A DNA stretch of 33,390 nucleotides from an uncultured Ulvibacter sp. (GCA_913063405.1 CAJXZB010000032.1:1-33390), one strand, 5' to 3'; numbered from the stretch's first letter, positions 1-9,763 are shown. Notes: generated by a model from the letters alone, not told the origin. Numbers and translations: made by a program.

Positions 1-51
1 TGGTAATTCTTTGATAAAGTTTAGTATACTTTGTCCTTTAAATCCTTCCAT
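1..51 (-). CDS. Probable IS1595-family transposase, N-terminal fragment cut by window edge
   Basis: The minus strand from the ATG at 51-49 reads MEGFKGQSILNFIKELP and runs off the window. This resembles, from memory, the first residues of flavobacterial IS1595-type transposases, which begin with a short segment ahead of a zinc-binding domain and a DDE-type catalytic core. Only 17 residues are visible, so no catalytic residue can be checked. I could not identify a terminal inverted repeat or target duplication in the 180 bases between this start and the next gene. Those bases are AT-rich and otherwise show nothing I can name. The family call is an inference from a short match. Confidence 0.4.
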   Translation of the reverse strand, partial: MEGFKGQSILNFIKELP

Positions 52-230
52 AACACCCTATTTTAAAGAAATAAGTTACGGAATCTATCTTACTAACTCA
101 ATAATTATATTAAAAAAGAGGGGTATTAATCTATTAATAATCAGTCTTTTAACTCTTTTTTTTTCACCATTGTTTACCTAGATTTAAGTATTTATTGAAA
201 TTAATTGTATAATGAATAAATACTATAATT

Positions 231-668
231 ATGGAGAATTGTGAATTTACTACATGGGAGGAATACGCCAATGGCGTTCCAGAGAACAACGAACTAATTA
301 TTGGATTAATTATCTCGACAATCGTGAGTTTAAAAGAGGGTAATTTACCTAAAGAGTTTTTATGTCAAGACGACGATGAGAATTTTCAGGCCAATGATGA
401 ATCTGAAATACCGGATACCGGACCTTGGCTAGATGCACCAAATTACAAAGCAAAGATTAGAGCGATTAGAACAGGTGCAAATGGAGCTTATCGATGGACA
501 ACGCTGGAAGCACTAACTGATATACCCAAGGTGATGAAAAAAGGAAGTATTTTTACCTTAAGTAATAAGAATTGGGAAAAGGAATTCAAACGCGCCCAGA
601 ATGGAGGCTTTAATATTTGCCTCAGAATCAGTGATAAAGCTGTTCAGGGTATAGAGGTTTTGTCGTAA
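231..668 (+). CDS. Hypothetical protein, 145 aa
   Basis: Intact 145-residue reading frame with ATG start and TAA stop, followed by a clear intrinsic terminator at 708-756. That terminator argues it is a real single-gene transcript. The protein has no signal peptide or membrane segment and no motif I recognise. An acidic patch (DDDENFQANDESEIPD, about residues 47-62) separates an N-terminal helical part from a basic C-terminal half. It lies between a probable transposase start and a conserved envelope operon on the other strand, so it may be an accessory gene. Function unknown. Confidence 0.6.
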   Translation: MENCEFTTWEEYANGVPENNELIIGLIISTIVSLKEGNLPKEFLCQDDDENFQANDESEIPDTGPWLDAPNYKAKIRAIRTGANGAYRWTTLEALTDIPKVMKKGSIFTLSNKNWEKEFKRAQNGGFNICLRISDKAVQGIEVLS

Positions 669-707
669 AACCGTTTCCGCTGATAATGGTTCAATTTTAG
701 ATAACAT

Positions 708-756
708 ATAATTCCAGTATAATTTAGTAAATAGATTAACTGGAGTTATTTTTTTT
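708..756 (+). terminator. Intrinsic terminator after the 145-aa gene
   Basis: ATAATTCCAGT (708-718) pairs with ACTGGAGTTAT (739-749) over 11 positions with one T.G wobble. The loop is 20 nt and an eight-T run ends at 756. On the opposite strand the hairpin is not followed by a T run, so it serves the plus-strand gene. Confidence 0.7.
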
Positions 757-816
757 GAACCTACTTGAGCATATTAACCAAATAGGACGAGGCTTAAAAA
801 CTAAAAGGCTGTGTTC

Positions 817-1635
817 TTACCAGCCCCCTGAAGCACCCCCTCCACCGAAACCACCGCCGCCGAATCCTCCACCGAAGCCACCGCCACCACCAAATCCATC
901 GCCGCCTCCGAAGTTACCGCCACCACCAAATCCACCAGTGCGGCCCATATTGCTAAGGATGATGATGTCGAGTAAACTAGTTCCAGATCTGCGGCCACCG
1001 TTTTTTCCGCCACGGCCATTTTTTTTAGCACTAAGAGCAACGATTATGATGATGAAAATGATAATTACTAAGATGAAATGAGAATTATTCGAATCATTTT
1101 CACTAAAATCCCGATCTTCTTTAAATTCGCCTTTTAGAGCTGAAAAAATGGCATCTGCTCCTTTGTCCAAGCCATTATAATAACTGCCGGTTTTGAACTC
1201 TGGTATTATTATTCGATTGATAATACGTTCTGCCATCAAATCTGAGATACGATATTCAATTCCGTAGCCTGTATTTATATCAACCCTTCGGTCATCTTTG
1301 GCCAGAATAATTAGAATTCCGTTGTCTTCATCGGCTTGTCCTATTCCCCATTTCTGCCCCCATTGTGCACCCAACAAAGAAATGTCTTCACCGTTTGTTG
1401 AACTAATTATAGCAATAACAATTTGCGTAGAGGTAGAATCGGCATAACGAATCAACTTTGATTCTAGGGCATTTTGCTGCGAAGAATTTAATAGATTGAT
1501 ATAATCGTAAAGCGAGGTTTGCTCAGGTTTATCTTTTGGTTTTGGAGGAATATCAAATTGTGCTAGGGTGGTTTCAGAAAAGAAAATCACTAAGAGCAGA
1601 AGTATTAGTTTATATTTTGAACGCTTTCCAAGCAT
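817..1635 (-). CDS. TPM-domain (YgcG-type) exported membrane protein with glycine-rich tail
   Basis: 272 aa. A signal peptide (about residues 1-25, hydrophobic LILLLLVIFF, ending TTLAQ) precedes a TPM domain (about 40-170). The domain carries typical stretches such as NGILIILAKDDRRVDINTGYG. A membrane segment follows at about 187-203, then a basic linker and a tail of GGFGGGG-type repeats ending GASGGW. TPM proteins of this build are membrane-anchored with the domain outside the cytoplasm. Their role is poorly known, and they occur beside LemA in many bacteria, as here. Its ATG overlaps the stop of the upstream TPM gene by one base (TAATG), so translation is probably coupled. Last gene of the operon. 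Confidence 0.9.
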   Translation of the reverse strand: MLGKRSKYKLILLLLVIFFSETTLAQFDIPPKPKDKPEQTSLYDYINLLNSSQQNALESKLIRYADSTSTQIVIAIISSTNGEDISLLGAQWGQKWGIGQADEDNGILIILAKDDRRVDINTGYGIEYRISDLMAERIINRIIIPEFKTGSYYNGLDKGADAIFSALKGEFKEDRDFSENDSNNSHFILVIIIFIIIIVALSAKKNGRGGKNGGRRSGTSLLDIIILSNMGRTGGFGGGGNFGGGDGFGGGGGFGGGFGGGGFGGGGASGGW

Positions 1636-2072
1636 TAACCTATTGAGATTTCATCAGGCAGTTCATTTGAATCCCCTTTCTTATAGGGGTAATGTTTTTT
1701 TAGTTGTTGTCCAGCCTTTAAAATTCCATTCACCAATCCTTTGCCCATTTCACCATTTTTAAAATTTGATATAATCGTGTCTTTAGTACTCTCCCAAAAA
1801 TTAGGAGGTACTGCGTCATTGATGCCGCTATCACCCATAATAACTAAGGTTCTGTCTTCCACCGCAACATAAATAAGGACTCCGTTGCTCTGTTTGGTAT
1901 TTTCCATATGGAGAAAGTCAAAAACTTCGGAAGCACGATCAAAGGCATTTATTTTACTATGAGCTTCTAGATGAACACGTATTTCTCCTGAGGTATTTCG
2001 CTCAGCAGTCCGAATAGCTTCAATTATTTCAGCTTCTTCGGAAGGACTTAAAAAGTCTTCAACTTTAGACAT
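1635..2072 (-). CDS. TPM-domain protein, short soluble form
   Basis: 145 aa without signal peptide or membrane segment. Almost the whole length is a TPM domain. It has the family pattern TSGEIRVHLEAHS near residue 30, NGVLIYVAVEDRTLVIMGDSGI around 63-84, and a C-terminal helical part (MGKGLVNGILKAGQQLKKHYP). It lies 5 nt after lemA and overlaps the longer TPM gene by one base. LemA followed by a short and a long TPM protein is a recurring Bacteroidetes arrangement. A shared envelope role is inferred from context; no enzymatic activity is assigned. Confidence 0.88.
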   Translation of the reverse strand: MSKVEDFLSPSEEAEIIEAIRTAERNTSGEIRVHLEAHSKINAFDRASEVFDFLHMENTKQSNGVLIYVAVEDRTLVIMGDSGINDAVPPNFWESTKDTIISNFKNGEMGKGLVNGILKAGQQLKKHYPYKKGDSNELPDEISIG

Positions 2073-2077
2073 AGGTT

Positions 2078-2686
2078 TTATTTTCCGAAGTCAAACTCCA
2101 CTTTAGGAGCATCTTCATTTCCTTCATCCGCTTCAAAGTAGTTCATTTCAGAGAATTTCCCAATAAACTTATTTACGATATTATTTGGGAAGGTCTTAAT
2201 GTGTTTATTGAAAGGTTTTACCGTTTCATTAAAGCGATTTCTTTCAACATTAATTCGATTTTCTGTACGCTCTAATTCATTGATGAGCTCTTTGAAATTC
2301 TCGTTCGCTTTTAAGTCAGGGTACCTTTCAAATACCGCAAGTAAACGTGACAGAGCAGACGTCAAGCCCTGTTGCGCTTGTTGAAACTGCTGTAACTGCG
2401 CCGGTGTAATATTGGATGGGTCGATTTGAATAGAAGTAGCTTTGCTTCTTGCTTCAGTAACTTTAATGAGTGTTTCTTGTTCAAACTCTGCATATCCTTT
2501 TGCCGTATTTACAATATTGGGAATTAGATCTGCACGACGCTGATACGAACTCTCCACATTGGCCCATTGAGAAACGGCATTTTCTTGAAGGTCAATACCA
2601 GTATTATAAAATTTTGGTCCGAGCACGAATCCTACTATAGCAAGTATTGCCACGATAATGATCAATGCAATAATTCCTTTTTTCAT
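2078..2686 (-). CDS. lemA: LemA family membrane protein
   Basis: 202 aa, typical LemA length. An N-terminal membrane helix (about residues 4-24) with a short cytoplasmic start is followed by a long helical domain. The family hallmarks are visible: NTGIDLQENAVSQWANVE, RRADLIPNIVNTAKGYA and ENRINVERNRFNETVKPFN. LemA proteins form an extracytoplasmic helical bundle; their biochemical role is unknown. The gene is 12 nt after the MerR-type gene and 5 nt before the TPM gene, so it belongs to the same transcript. Confidence 0.93.
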   Translation of the reverse strand: MKKGIIALIIIVAILAIVGFVLGPKFYNTGIDLQENAVSQWANVESSYQRRADLIPNIVNTAKGYAEFEQETLIKVTEARSKATSIQIDPSNITPAQLQQFQQAQQGLTSALSRLLAVFERYPDLKANENFKELINELERTENRINVERNRFNETVKPFNKHIKTFPNNIVNKFIGKFSEMNYFEADEGNEDAPKVEFDFGK

Positions 2687-2698
2687 TCTGTGATGGTT

Positions 2699-3028
2699 TT
2701 AGAGTTGTTCTTTGATTTTAAGCAATTCTGCCTTAACTGTTTCTAATTTACGAATTATTTCGAAGTGGCTAAGTGTTTTTTTCTTGTTCTCCTTCAGGTG
2801 TGTTTTTGCGCCTTCTAAGGTGAAACCTCTTTCTTTTACTAAGTGATAAATAAATTCTAGGTTTTTAATATCCTCTGGCGTGAACTTTCTATTGCCCTTG
2901 GCGTTCTTCTTCGGTTTTAAAACATCGAATTCTTTTTCCCAAAAACGGACTAATGAGGTATTTACGTTGAATGCTTTGGCGACTTCGCCAATACCATAAT
3001 ATCTTTTTTCTGGGAGTTCAATATGCAT
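2699..3028 (-). CDS. MerR-type transcriptional regulator, small
   Basis: 109 aa. An N-terminal winged-helix MerR DNA-binding domain (about residues 9-76) shows YYGIGEVAKAFNVNTSLVRFWEKEF and a second part with NRKFTPEDIKNLEFIYHLVKERGFTLEGAK. A short C-terminal helix (about 85-109) probably dimerises. There is no effector domain and no metal-binding cysteine, so it is not a metal sensor. Its ATG overlaps the stop of the upstream peptidase gene by one base (TAATG). It could regulate this operon or targets elsewhere. Confidence 0.9.
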   Translation of the reverse strand: MHIELPEKRYYGIGEVAKAFNVNTSLVRFWEKEFDVLKPKKNAKGNRKFTPEDIKNLEFIYHLVKERGFTLEGAKTHLKENKKKTLSHFEIIRKLETVKAELLKIKEQL

Positions 3029-4005
3029 TAGTCGAGCGATTGATTTTCTTGTTGCGCAGCGCGTAACATGCTAGCAAACTCTTCTTGAGTTAAGTTTCCG
3101 TAGTAAAAATTAATAGGATTTATTCGTTGACCATCCTTGAAGATTTCATAGTGGAGGTGAGGGGCTTCAGATCTTCCAGTGCTTCCAACAAATCCAATTA
3201 AATCTCCACGTTTTACTCGCCTTCCAGAACGGACATTGTACTTGTATAAATGTGCATATAGACTTTCATAACCATAACCGTGGTCGATGCGAATATGTTT
3301 TCCGTAGCCAGAAGCCGTGTTGTCAGCTCGTATTATTTTTCCATCTCCAGAGGCATATACTGGAGTTCCGCGAGGAGCGGTAAAGTCCATCCCCCAGTGT
3401 TTTTTCCTAGCTTTTGTAAAAGGATCCGTACGATAGCCAAAACCAGATGCCATGCGTGTTAAGTCTTCATTGTTTACAGGTTGAATTGCCGGAATTGCTG
3501 CCAACAATTTTTCTTTTTCTTCTGCTAGTGCTGCAACCTCATCTAAAGATTTTGATTGCACCACAATACGTTTGGTAAGAATATCAAGGCGCTTGCTTGA
3601 GGATGAAATAAGTTTTGAATTATCAAATCCTTCTAAATCTTTATATCGATTTATTCCCCCAAAACCCGCTTTGCGCTGTTCCTCCGGGATTGGGTTCGCT
3701 TCAAAATATACGCGGTACAGGTTGTTATCTCGTTCCTCGACCTCTTCAAGTACGGCAACTGCCTGGTCCATTTTTTTATTAAGTACATTAAACTGTAGCT
3801 CCATATTGGTGAGTTCCCGCTTTAAGGCTTTTTCCTTTGGAGTTTCAATATAAGGGAGGTTGATGTAGATTAATAAGAGCATAAAACCACTCAATATCAT
3901 ACCCAAAATACTCAGGGTAATAATACCCATTTTTCGTCCTTTTTTCTGCTCTATTTTTCGATAGGATAGGGTTTCGCTATCGTAGTAATATTTAACCTTA
4001 GACAT
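3028..4005 (-). CDS. M23 (LytM-type) peptidoglycan metallopeptidase, membrane-anchored
   Basis: 325 aa. A cytoplasmic start rich in charge precedes one membrane helix (about residues 27-49), a coiled-coil/helical periplasmic region (about 56-170) and a C-terminal M23 domain (about 182-300). Zinc-site residues are present: HWGMD (H203, D207) and HLHYE (H283, H285), plus GYRTDPFT and YAHL. An M23 domain with these residues intact should be an active endopeptidase cutting peptide cross-links in the cell wall. First gene of the minus-strand operon, divergent from alaS. Confidence 0.93.
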   Translation of the reverse strand: MSKVKYYYDSETLSYRKIEQKKGRKMGIITLSILGMILSGFMLLLIYINLPYIETPKEKALKRELTNMELQFNVLNKKMDQAVAVLEEVEERDNNLYRVYFEANPIPEEQRKAGFGGINRYKDLEGFDNSKLISSSSKRLDILTKRIVVQSKSLDEVAALAEEKEKLLAAIPAIQPVNNEDLTRMASGFGYRTDPFTKARKKHWGMDFTAPRGTPVYASGDGKIIRADNTASGYGKHIRIDHGYGYESLYAHLYKYNVRSGRRVKRGDLIGFVGSTGRSEAPHLHYEIFKDGQRINPINFYYGNLTQEEFASMLRAAQQENQSLD

Positions 4006-4064
4006 ACGCTAAAAAATCATATTTTTGTTGGTTGATAGGTAGTGTTAAATTTTTAAACGTTACA

Positions 4065-4096
4065 CAAATATAGAAATTGTTTACATAGTACACTAA
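4065..4096 (-). promoter_or_regulatory. Promoter for the M23-merR-lemA-TPM-TPM operon
   Basis: On the minus strand a perfect Bacteroidetes -7 box TATATTTG (4072-4065) lies 20 nt after TTAG (4096-4093), one change from the -33 TTTG consensus. The predicted start is about 55 nt before the peptidase ATG. Confidence 0.6.
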
Positions 4097-4125
4097 CTGC
4101 CCATTTTTAGTATAAAAGTCACAAT

Positions 4126-6738
4126 ATGAAGTCCAGCGAGATACGCTCCCAGTTTTTAGAATTCTATAAGTCGAAATCACATACTATTGTGCCATCCGCA
4201 CCAATGGTGATTAAAGATGATCCTACATTGATGTTTACCAATGCTGGAATGAACCAATTTAAAGAGTACTTTCTCGGAAATAAGGATGTCAAGAATCCCC
4301 GTATAAGTGATTCCCAAAAATGCCTTCGGGTGAGCGGAAAACACAACGATTTGGAAGAGGTTGGTATGGACACCTATCACCATACTATGTTTGAGATGCT
4401 GGGGAATTGGAGCTTTGGAGATTATTTTAAAAAGGAAGCGATTGAATGGGCTTGGGAGCTGCTTACTAAGGTCTTCGGAATTGATAAAGACATCCTATAT
4501 GTTTCTATTTTTGAAGGAGATCCATCTGAAAATTTAGAGTGTGATATTGAAGCCTTCGATTTATGGAGAAAATTTGTTCCTGAGGATCGAATTATCAACG
4601 GAAATAAAAAAGACAACTTCTGGGAAATGGGAGAACAAGGGCCCTGCGGACCTTGTAGTGAAATTCATGTAGATATTCGTTCTGCCGAAGAAAAAGCAAA
4701 GGTTTCCGGCGCTTCACTAGTGAATCAAGACCATCCACAGGTAGTAGAAATATGGAATCTCGTATTTATGCAATTCAATCGCAAGGCAAATGGAAACCTG
4801 GAAAAGTTACCTGCACAACATGTGGATACAGGAATGGGCTTTGAGCGACTTTGTATGGTGTTACAGAACAAACAAAGTAATTATGATACCGATGTCTTTA
4901 CACCGCTTATTAGAGAGGTAGAGGCCATTACAAATAGTAAATACGGCAAGGATGAAAAAACAGATATCGCTATTCGTGTAATTAGTGATCATGTTAGGGC
5001 CGTAGCATTTTCAATTGCCGATGGACAACTGCCCAGTAATACCGGAGCGGGTTATGTGATTCGTCGAATTTTACGTCGTGCGATTCGATACGGATTTACC
5101 TTTTTGGATACTAAAAAGCCGTTTATATTTAAGTTGGTTGTAACCTTGAGCAAACAAATGGGAGCGGCATTTCCGGAACTAGTTTTAGAGAAAAACCTAA
5201 TTACAAATGTCATTAGGGAGGAGGAACAATCTTTTTTGAGAACCTTGGATCAAGGGCTCGTGCTACTGGAAAATATTATTGATGGAACCGATTTAAAAAC
5301 TGTTTCAGGAAAGAAAGCCTTTGAGTTATATGATACTTTTGGTTTTCCAATCGATTTAACTGCGCTTATTTTAAGAGAAAGGGGGTATGCTTTAGATGAA
5401 ACGGAATTTGAAACCGAACTTCAGAAACAAAAAGAACGTTCAAGAGCTGCAACTAAGGTCGAAACTGGGGACTGGGAAATTCTGGATGACGATGTGGATG
5501 AAGAGTTTGTTGGATATGATACCCTTGATACAAATGTGAGAATTACACGTTATCGCAAAGTAGAGAGCGTAAAAGATGGAGAATTGTATCAATTGGTTTT
5601 TAATCTAACTCCTTTCTACCCAGAGGGTGGTGGGCAGGTTGGAGATAAAGGGTATTTAGAAGCTCCTAATGGAGAAGTGGTCTATGTAATCGACACCAAA
5701 AAGGAGAACAACCTGATTATTCATTTTGTAAAGAACCTTCCCCGAAAACCTCAAGAAACCTTTAAAGCTGTTGTAGATTTACAACAACGCTTTAGAACTG
5801 CTTCCAATCACACAGCTACACACTTGTTGCATCAAGCATTGCGAAACATCTTGGGTGAGCATGTCGCTCAAAAAGGGTCGATGGTACATAGTCGAAACCT
5901 ACGATTTGATTTTTCTCATTTTAGCAAGGTAACAGATGAGGAGTTGAAACAAGTGGAAAATTTTGTGAATGCACGTATTCGGGAAGGAATTTTGTTGGAA
6001 GAAAGACGAAATATTTCTTACGATCAAGCGATAGAAGAAGGCGCGATTGCCTTGTTTGGTGAGAAGTATGGAGATTCTGTAAGAGCTATTAAGTTTGGAA
6101 AGTCGATGGAATTATGTGGCGGAACACACGTGGGTAATACGCAAGGTATTTGGCATTTTATTATAACTTCGGAAGGGGCGGTGGCCAGTGGTATTAGAAG
6201 AATAGAAGCAATTACTGGAGATGCGGCTAAACAATATTTTATGGACCGAAGTGATTCGTTTGTAGCGCTTCAGAAGAGCTTGAACAATTCACAAGATCCA
6301 GTTAAAGCAGTTATCAATTTACAACAAGAGAACAGCCAATTGCAAAAGCAAGTGCAACAATTGCTAAAAGATAAGTCTAAAAACCTAAAAGGTGACCTTA
6401 AGAATGAAGTTGTGGAAGTAGATGGAGTTAACTTTTTGACAAAAGAACTTGATTTGGATGCTTCTGGAATGAAAGATTTGGCATTCGAGATTGGTTCGGA
6501 AATTGAAAACTTATTTGTATTGTTTGGTTCCAAATATGATGACAAGGCGCTATTAGCTTGTTATATCTCAAAAGATCTGGTTGCAAGCAAGGATTTGAAT
6601 GCAGGACAGATTGTACGCGAACTTGGAAAGTACATTCAAGGAGGTGGAGGAGGTCAATCTTTCTTTGCTACCGCTGGAGGTAAAAACCCAGGTGGAATTT
6701 CTGAAGCCTTAGAGAAAGCCAAGGATTATCTTAAGTAG
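4126..6738 (+). CDS. alaS: Alanyl-tRNA synthetase
   Basis: 870 aa, normal bacterial length. The class II catalytic core has [15 protein letters not shown] (motif 1 region) and [14 protein letters not shown]. The editing domain has HxxxH (H562, H566, in [10 protein letters not shown]) and CxxxH (C664, H668, in LCGGTHVG), which bind zinc and hydrolyse mis-charged Ser/Gly-tRNA. A coiled coil (about 725-760) and a C-terminal C-Ala domain with GGGGGQ follow. The protein charges tRNA-Ala in the cytoplasm. It begins with ATG 120 nt from the divergent peptidase gene. I see no T-box in that gap. Confidence 0.98.
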   Translation: MKSSEIRSQFLEFYKSKSHTIVPSAPMVIKDDPTLMFTNAGMNQFKEYFLGNKDVKNPRISDSQKCLRVSGKHNDLEEVGMDTYHHTMFEMLGNWSFGDYFKKEAIEWAWELLTKVFGIDKDILYVSIFEGDPSENLECDIEAFDLWRKFVPEDRIINGNKKDNFWEMGEQGPCGPCSEIHVDIRSAEEKAKVSGASLVNQDHPQVVEIWNLVFMQFNRKANGNLEKLPAQHVDTGMGFERLCMVLQNKQSNYDTDVFTPLIREVEAITNSKYGKDEKTDIAIRVISDHVRAVAFSIADGQLPSNTGAGYVIRRILRRAIRYGFTFLDTKKPFIFKLVVTLSKQMGAAFPELVLEKNLITNVIREEEQSFLRTLDQGLVLLENIIDGTDLKTVSGKKAFELYDTFGFPIDLTALILRERGYALDETEFETELQKQKERSRAATKVETGDWEILDDDVDEEFVGYDTLDTNVRITRYRKVESVKDGELYQLVFNLTPFYPEGGGQVGDKGYLEAPNGEVVYVIDTKKENNLIIHFVKNLPRKPQETFKAVVDLQQRFRTASNHTATHLLHQALRNILGEHVAQKGSMVHSRNLRFDFSHFSKVTDEELKQVENFVNARIREGILLEERRNISYDQAIEEGAIALFGEKYGDSVRAIKFGKSMELCGGTHVGNTQGIWHFIITSEGAVASGIRRIEAITGDAAKQYFMDRSDSFVALQKSLNNSQDPVKAVINLQQENSQLQKQVQQLLKDKSKNLKGDLKNEVVEVDGVNFLTKELDLDASGMKDLAFEIGSEIENLFVLFGSKYDDKALLACYISKDLVASKDLNAGQIVRELGKYIQGGGGGQSFFATAGGKNPGGISEALEKAKDYLK

Positions 6739-6743
6739 CAGTA

Positions 6744-6757
6744 GGCAATTGCGGTAT
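6744..6757 (+). promoter_or_regulatory. Degenerate copy of the GGCAATTGCCGTAT motif
   Basis: GGCAATTGCGGTAT between alaS and the GSCFA gene matches the motif at 7752 with one change. Unlike the other three copies it is not followed 20 nt later by a -7-like box, so it may be non-functional. Confidence 0.25.
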
Positions 6758-6798
6758 CCAGCCTTACTGCAAACTGAAACTGTAAACTGTATATTAAC

Positions 6799-7746
6799 AT
6801 GAAACTACAAACTCAAATACCATTAGAACCAGGAAGGAACCAAATAGACTATAATTCTAAGGTGCTATTGTTAGGTTCTTGTTTTGTAGAGCATATAGGC
6901 GAGAAATTAGAATTCTATAAATTTGAAAATCTTCAAAATCCCTTCGGAATTGTATTTCATCCTTTGGCGATTGAAAAAGTGGTAACGCGAGCAATTAACG
7001 AAACGGAATTTGAGCAGACCGATATCTTTTTTCATTTGGAGAAATGGCATTGCTTCGAGGTACATTCACTTTTAAGTACTTCGGATAAAGACACTTTTTT
7101 GAAATCACTAAATGAGGGGCTAAAACAACTTCGTGAATATATTCTCACAGCGTCTCATATTGTTTTTACCTATGGAACAGCTTGGGTCTATCGTTTTATT
7201 GAGACTGGTATTGTGGTGGCTAATTGCCATAAGATATCACAGAAAAAGTTCTTAAAGGAATTGCTCACAGTAGTAGAAGTTTCGGCAAGTATCGATAGAA
7301 TGACCACCTTAATCAAATTGGTTAACACTAACGTTGCATTTATATATACAATTTCCCCTGTTCGACACCTAAAAGATGGTTTTGTGGAGAACACTCGAAG
7401 CAAAGCGCATCTTATTGCGGGTCTTCATCGGATGGTCGCTCCAAGATATCGTATCCATTATTTTCCTTCTTATGAGATTGTAATGGATGAGTTACGCGAC
7501 TATCGTTTTTATTCTGAAGACATGCTTCATCCTAGTAATATGGCAATTTCGATAATCTGGGAAAAGTTTAAAGAGGTTTGGATTGCTTCGGAAACAAATG
7601 AATTTCAGAAAGAAATTGGAAGCATTCAGACAGGTTTACTCCATAGATCGTTTCATCCTGAAAGCAATGCACATCAAGCATTTCTGAACGATCTTCAGAA
7701 GAAAATAGAAGTACTGCGGCAGAAAATCCCTAGACTTAAATTCTAA
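6799..7746 (+). CDS. GSCFA domain protein
   Basis: 315 aa. The family-naming motif is GSCFV (residues 26-30; GSCFA in the type sequences), followed by a globular domain to about residue 260. A late DMLHPS (D241, H244) could serve with S27 as an SGNH-hydrolase-like catalytic set; this is an inference from the family fold, not shown here. No signal peptide. It follows alaS by 60 nt, a pairing I recall as common in Bacteroidetes. Substrate unknown. Its 3' end is followed by an operator-like motif belonging to the next gene. Confidence 0.9.
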   Translation: MKLQTQIPLEPGRNQIDYNSKVLLLGSCFVEHIGEKLEFYKFENLQNPFGIVFHPLAIEKVVTRAINETEFEQTDIFFHLEKWHCFEVHSLLSTSDKDTFLKSLNEGLKQLREYILTASHIVFTYGTAWVYRFIETGIVVANCHKISQKKFLKELLTVVEVSASIDRMTTLIKLVNTNVAFIYTISPVRHLKDGFVENTRSKAHLIAGLHRMVAPRYRIHYFPSYEIVMDELRDYRFYSEDMLHPSNMAISIIWEKFKEVWIASETNEFQKEIGSIQTGLLHRSFHPESNAHQAFLNDLQKKIEVLRQKIPRLKF

Positions 7747-7751
7747 GAATA

Positions 7752-7796
7752 GGGCAATTGCCGTATTGTGGCAGTTTGAGTTTGAGCGCATCTTTG
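7752..7796 (+). promoter_or_regulatory. Operator-promoter unit upstream of the lipoprotein pseudogene
   Basis: GGGCAATTGCCGTATTG (7752-7768) contains the palindrome GGCAATTGCC. Its terminal ATTG (7765-7768) lies 20 nt before CATCTTTG (7789-7796), matching the -33/-7 spacing of Bacteroidetes promoters. Related units occur at 8588 and 12047. The palindrome just upstream of -33 suggests an activator site. Confidence 0.5.
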
Positions 7797-7845
7797 CATC
7801 AAACAATAACGTATTCTCGCAGTGACGAGATTTAAAACCACAATT

Positions 7846-8360
7846 ATGAAAACAATATCGAAAACACTTTATCTATCATTAGTTTGTCTTGCATTAATTT
7901 TTACGGGATGTAACAAAAGCGATAACGCCGAAGAAATCTTAGGTGGAGGGGAACAGGCGGAGGAGGCTCCGAATTTTTAACCGCAACAGTAGATGGTGCC
8001 AGCTTTGAGGCAACCCAAAACCCAGCTGTTATTGTAGCTGCAACAACAAGTAATAATGTACTAACACTTCATGGAGGAACTAATGAGGGTAACACAATCA
8101 GAGCTATAATAAATGGATATAATGGTGTAGGAACCTACACCACTGGTGACGATATTTCTAATGTTAATTCACTATCCTATATCTCCCTCTCTGCGAATTC
8201 TTAGATGTCAACTTTTAATATAGGGTCTGGAACACTTGAGGTTACATCTGACAATGGAACAATCGTTGAAGGAACTTTTTCTTTCGAAGGTTTTAATGTT
8301 CAAGACCAGACTACAAAGGTTATTACCAATGGAAGCTTTAAAGCAACTATAGATCAATAA
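7846..8360 (+). pseudogene. Broken lipoprotein gene (frameshift plus nonsense codon)
   Basis: An ATG at 7846 starts a lipoprotein signal peptide with lipobox FTGC at about residues 19-22. The frame stops at 7980. Reading continues in the -1 frame from the GGGG run at 7948-7951: adding one G restores GGGGTGGGGSEFLTATVDG. It then runs to 8360, broken only by TAG at 8202-8204. The rebuilt product would be about 170 aa with TATVDGASFEA, NTIRAIINGYNG and EGTFSFEGF. This beta-rich pattern is typical of small Bacteroidetes surface lipoproteins, so I infer an outer-membrane lipoprotein of unknown role. Two independent lesions favour true decay over a sequencing slip. A terminator follows at 8400. Confidence 0.7.
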
Positions 8361-8399
8361 GTATTCAAAAGAATCTCAAAGTTGAGGTTTTTACGTTGG

Positions 8400-8437
8400 A
8401 CCGAGGAATTAGTTGTAGTTCTTTTCCCCGGTTTTTT
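8400..8437 (+). terminator. Intrinsic terminator after the lipoprotein pseudogene
   Basis: ACCGAGGAA (8400-8408) pairs with TTCCCCGGT (8424-8432) with one A-C mismatch, followed by six Ts. The rest of the 295 bases between the pseudogene and the next gene holds no gene I can support. Confidence 0.55.
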
Positions 8438-8587
8438 ATAACAATAAAATCATTTAAAGTTTAACTAACCAATTTGTACTCAACTATAGTAGTAGAGGGG
8501 GTTATTCTTATGGCTTCTAAAGGCAAGCTTTTTTAGAACAAACAACCTATGGTGCTATGAGGTTTCATTTCTGACTTACTAGTAATA

Positions 8588-8632
8588 CGGTGATTGCTGT
8601 ATTGATTTCTTTTTACGAATCAAACATATTTC
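8588..8632 (+). promoter_or_regulatory. Operator-promoter unit upstream of the frameshifted secreted protein
   Basis: CGGTGATTGCTGTATTGATTTC (split here: CGGTGATTGC then TGTATTGATTTC, 8588-8609) is related to the motif at 7752. The ATTG at 8601-8604 lies exactly 20 nt before CATATTTC (8625-8632), a -7-like box. The gene start at 8656 is 23 nt further on. Confidence 0.45.
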
Positions 8633-8655
8633 AATAATTAATTAAAAACTCAATT

Positions 8656-9700
8656 ATGAAAACTTCAACACTATTTAAATCAATTTTTATTATTGCTTTC
8701 TTGTTTTTTAATACAACTATATCTGCACAATCTAGAGCAGTAAAAAAAGCTCGAAAAATGATTGAAACTGAAAAGGAACAATTTCAAGATTTTATAAATA
8801 ACCCTAAGGCTATAAAAAATGCAACAAAAGCAAATTCGGGTGTTGTTTCTTCCTACGAGAGAAAGCAAAATTTAAAAAAAGGATATTGTACCGTTGAAGA
8901 TTATAGTCTTCCTAAAAAGGTTTTATTGTTATCCTTCTATATTAAAGATAATGATTACGCTGTTTATACTGGAGGTAGATACTCTATAACAAGAACTTCT
9001 TACAAATCGGGCAGCGAAAAAGTAAATGCTGTCGCTCAACGTATATATGAACAAAGTATAGAAGGGATGAAGAAGGAATATGCAGCATTTGGAATGGAAT
9101 TAATAACTCCGTTTGAATTTATAGCTCCTATAGATCCATCAAGTGGAAAAAGAGTATTAAATGAAAAGTTATATGAAGCCTATTCAAGTTTTCCATTACC
9201 CATACTAGAAAAAAAGCATCAAAATGGGGGGCTAGGAGGGAATCAGTCTGCCGTTGCAGAAAAGTTTAGGTTACTTCCATACTCAAGTGTTTTAGGGTTT
9301 CAGGGAAAACATTTTGCTAAAGAAAAGGAAGAGTGTTTTAAATAATCTTGGAATGGATGCCTATGCAATTATAGCAATTGATATGACTGCTACTATTGGT
9401 ACTTTAAATGGTATTTCATCAGGGTTTATATTTAAAAACCCTGGATATGAAGCTTCTGGTGCAAAAGGACCTGCTGTAGGATATACCAATTATACAACAG
9501 GAAGCATAAGCATGGCTTTTAATCCTCCAATGAAAGGGGTTTTTGTTAAAGAAGAAAAAGAATTTATCACTAAAAAAGGGAAAAATGATATAAAATTCGT
9601 AGCAGTTGATGTTGAACCTGGTGTTAGTGTTTTATTAAATTATGTTACTGAGAAGTTAGTGTTTAATACAAAAGATCAAATTGTTGCCCCTGAAGAATAA
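8656..9700 (+). pseudogene. Secreted protein of unknown family, frameshifted
   Basis: The first frame (8656-9345, 229 aa) opens with a signal peptide ending TTISAQ and continues into a charged helical stretch (SRAVKKARKMIETEKEQFQDF). A second frame, +1 relative to the first, carries on from about 9320 (SVLNNLGMDAYAIIAIDMT) to 9700. Together they would give about 345 aa. The junction KEKEE/SVLNN implies one inserted base (or two lost) near 9325-9335. I do not recognise the family; the second half with IAIDMTATIGTLNGISSGF looks like a beta-rich globular domain. Its operator-like promoter suggests it belonged to the same regulon as its neighbours. A single sequencing error would be an alternative for this gene alone. 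Confidence 0.65.
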
Positions 9701-9763
9701 ATAAAAATAACTAATCAAGTTAGATGCCGCTTGCAAACGATTGAGGAGTTTTTGCAGGCTAGT

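Noticed and set aside
755..1081. Proline-rich 108-aa frame on the plus strand
   Set aside because: It is the antisense of the glycine-rich GGxGGGG tail of the TPM gene; GGN codons read as CCN (Pro) on the other strand.
7948..7951. Phase variation by the GGGG run in the lipoprotein gene
   Set aside because: Four Gs are too short for typical slipped-strand switching, and the gene also has an in-frame TAG downstream.
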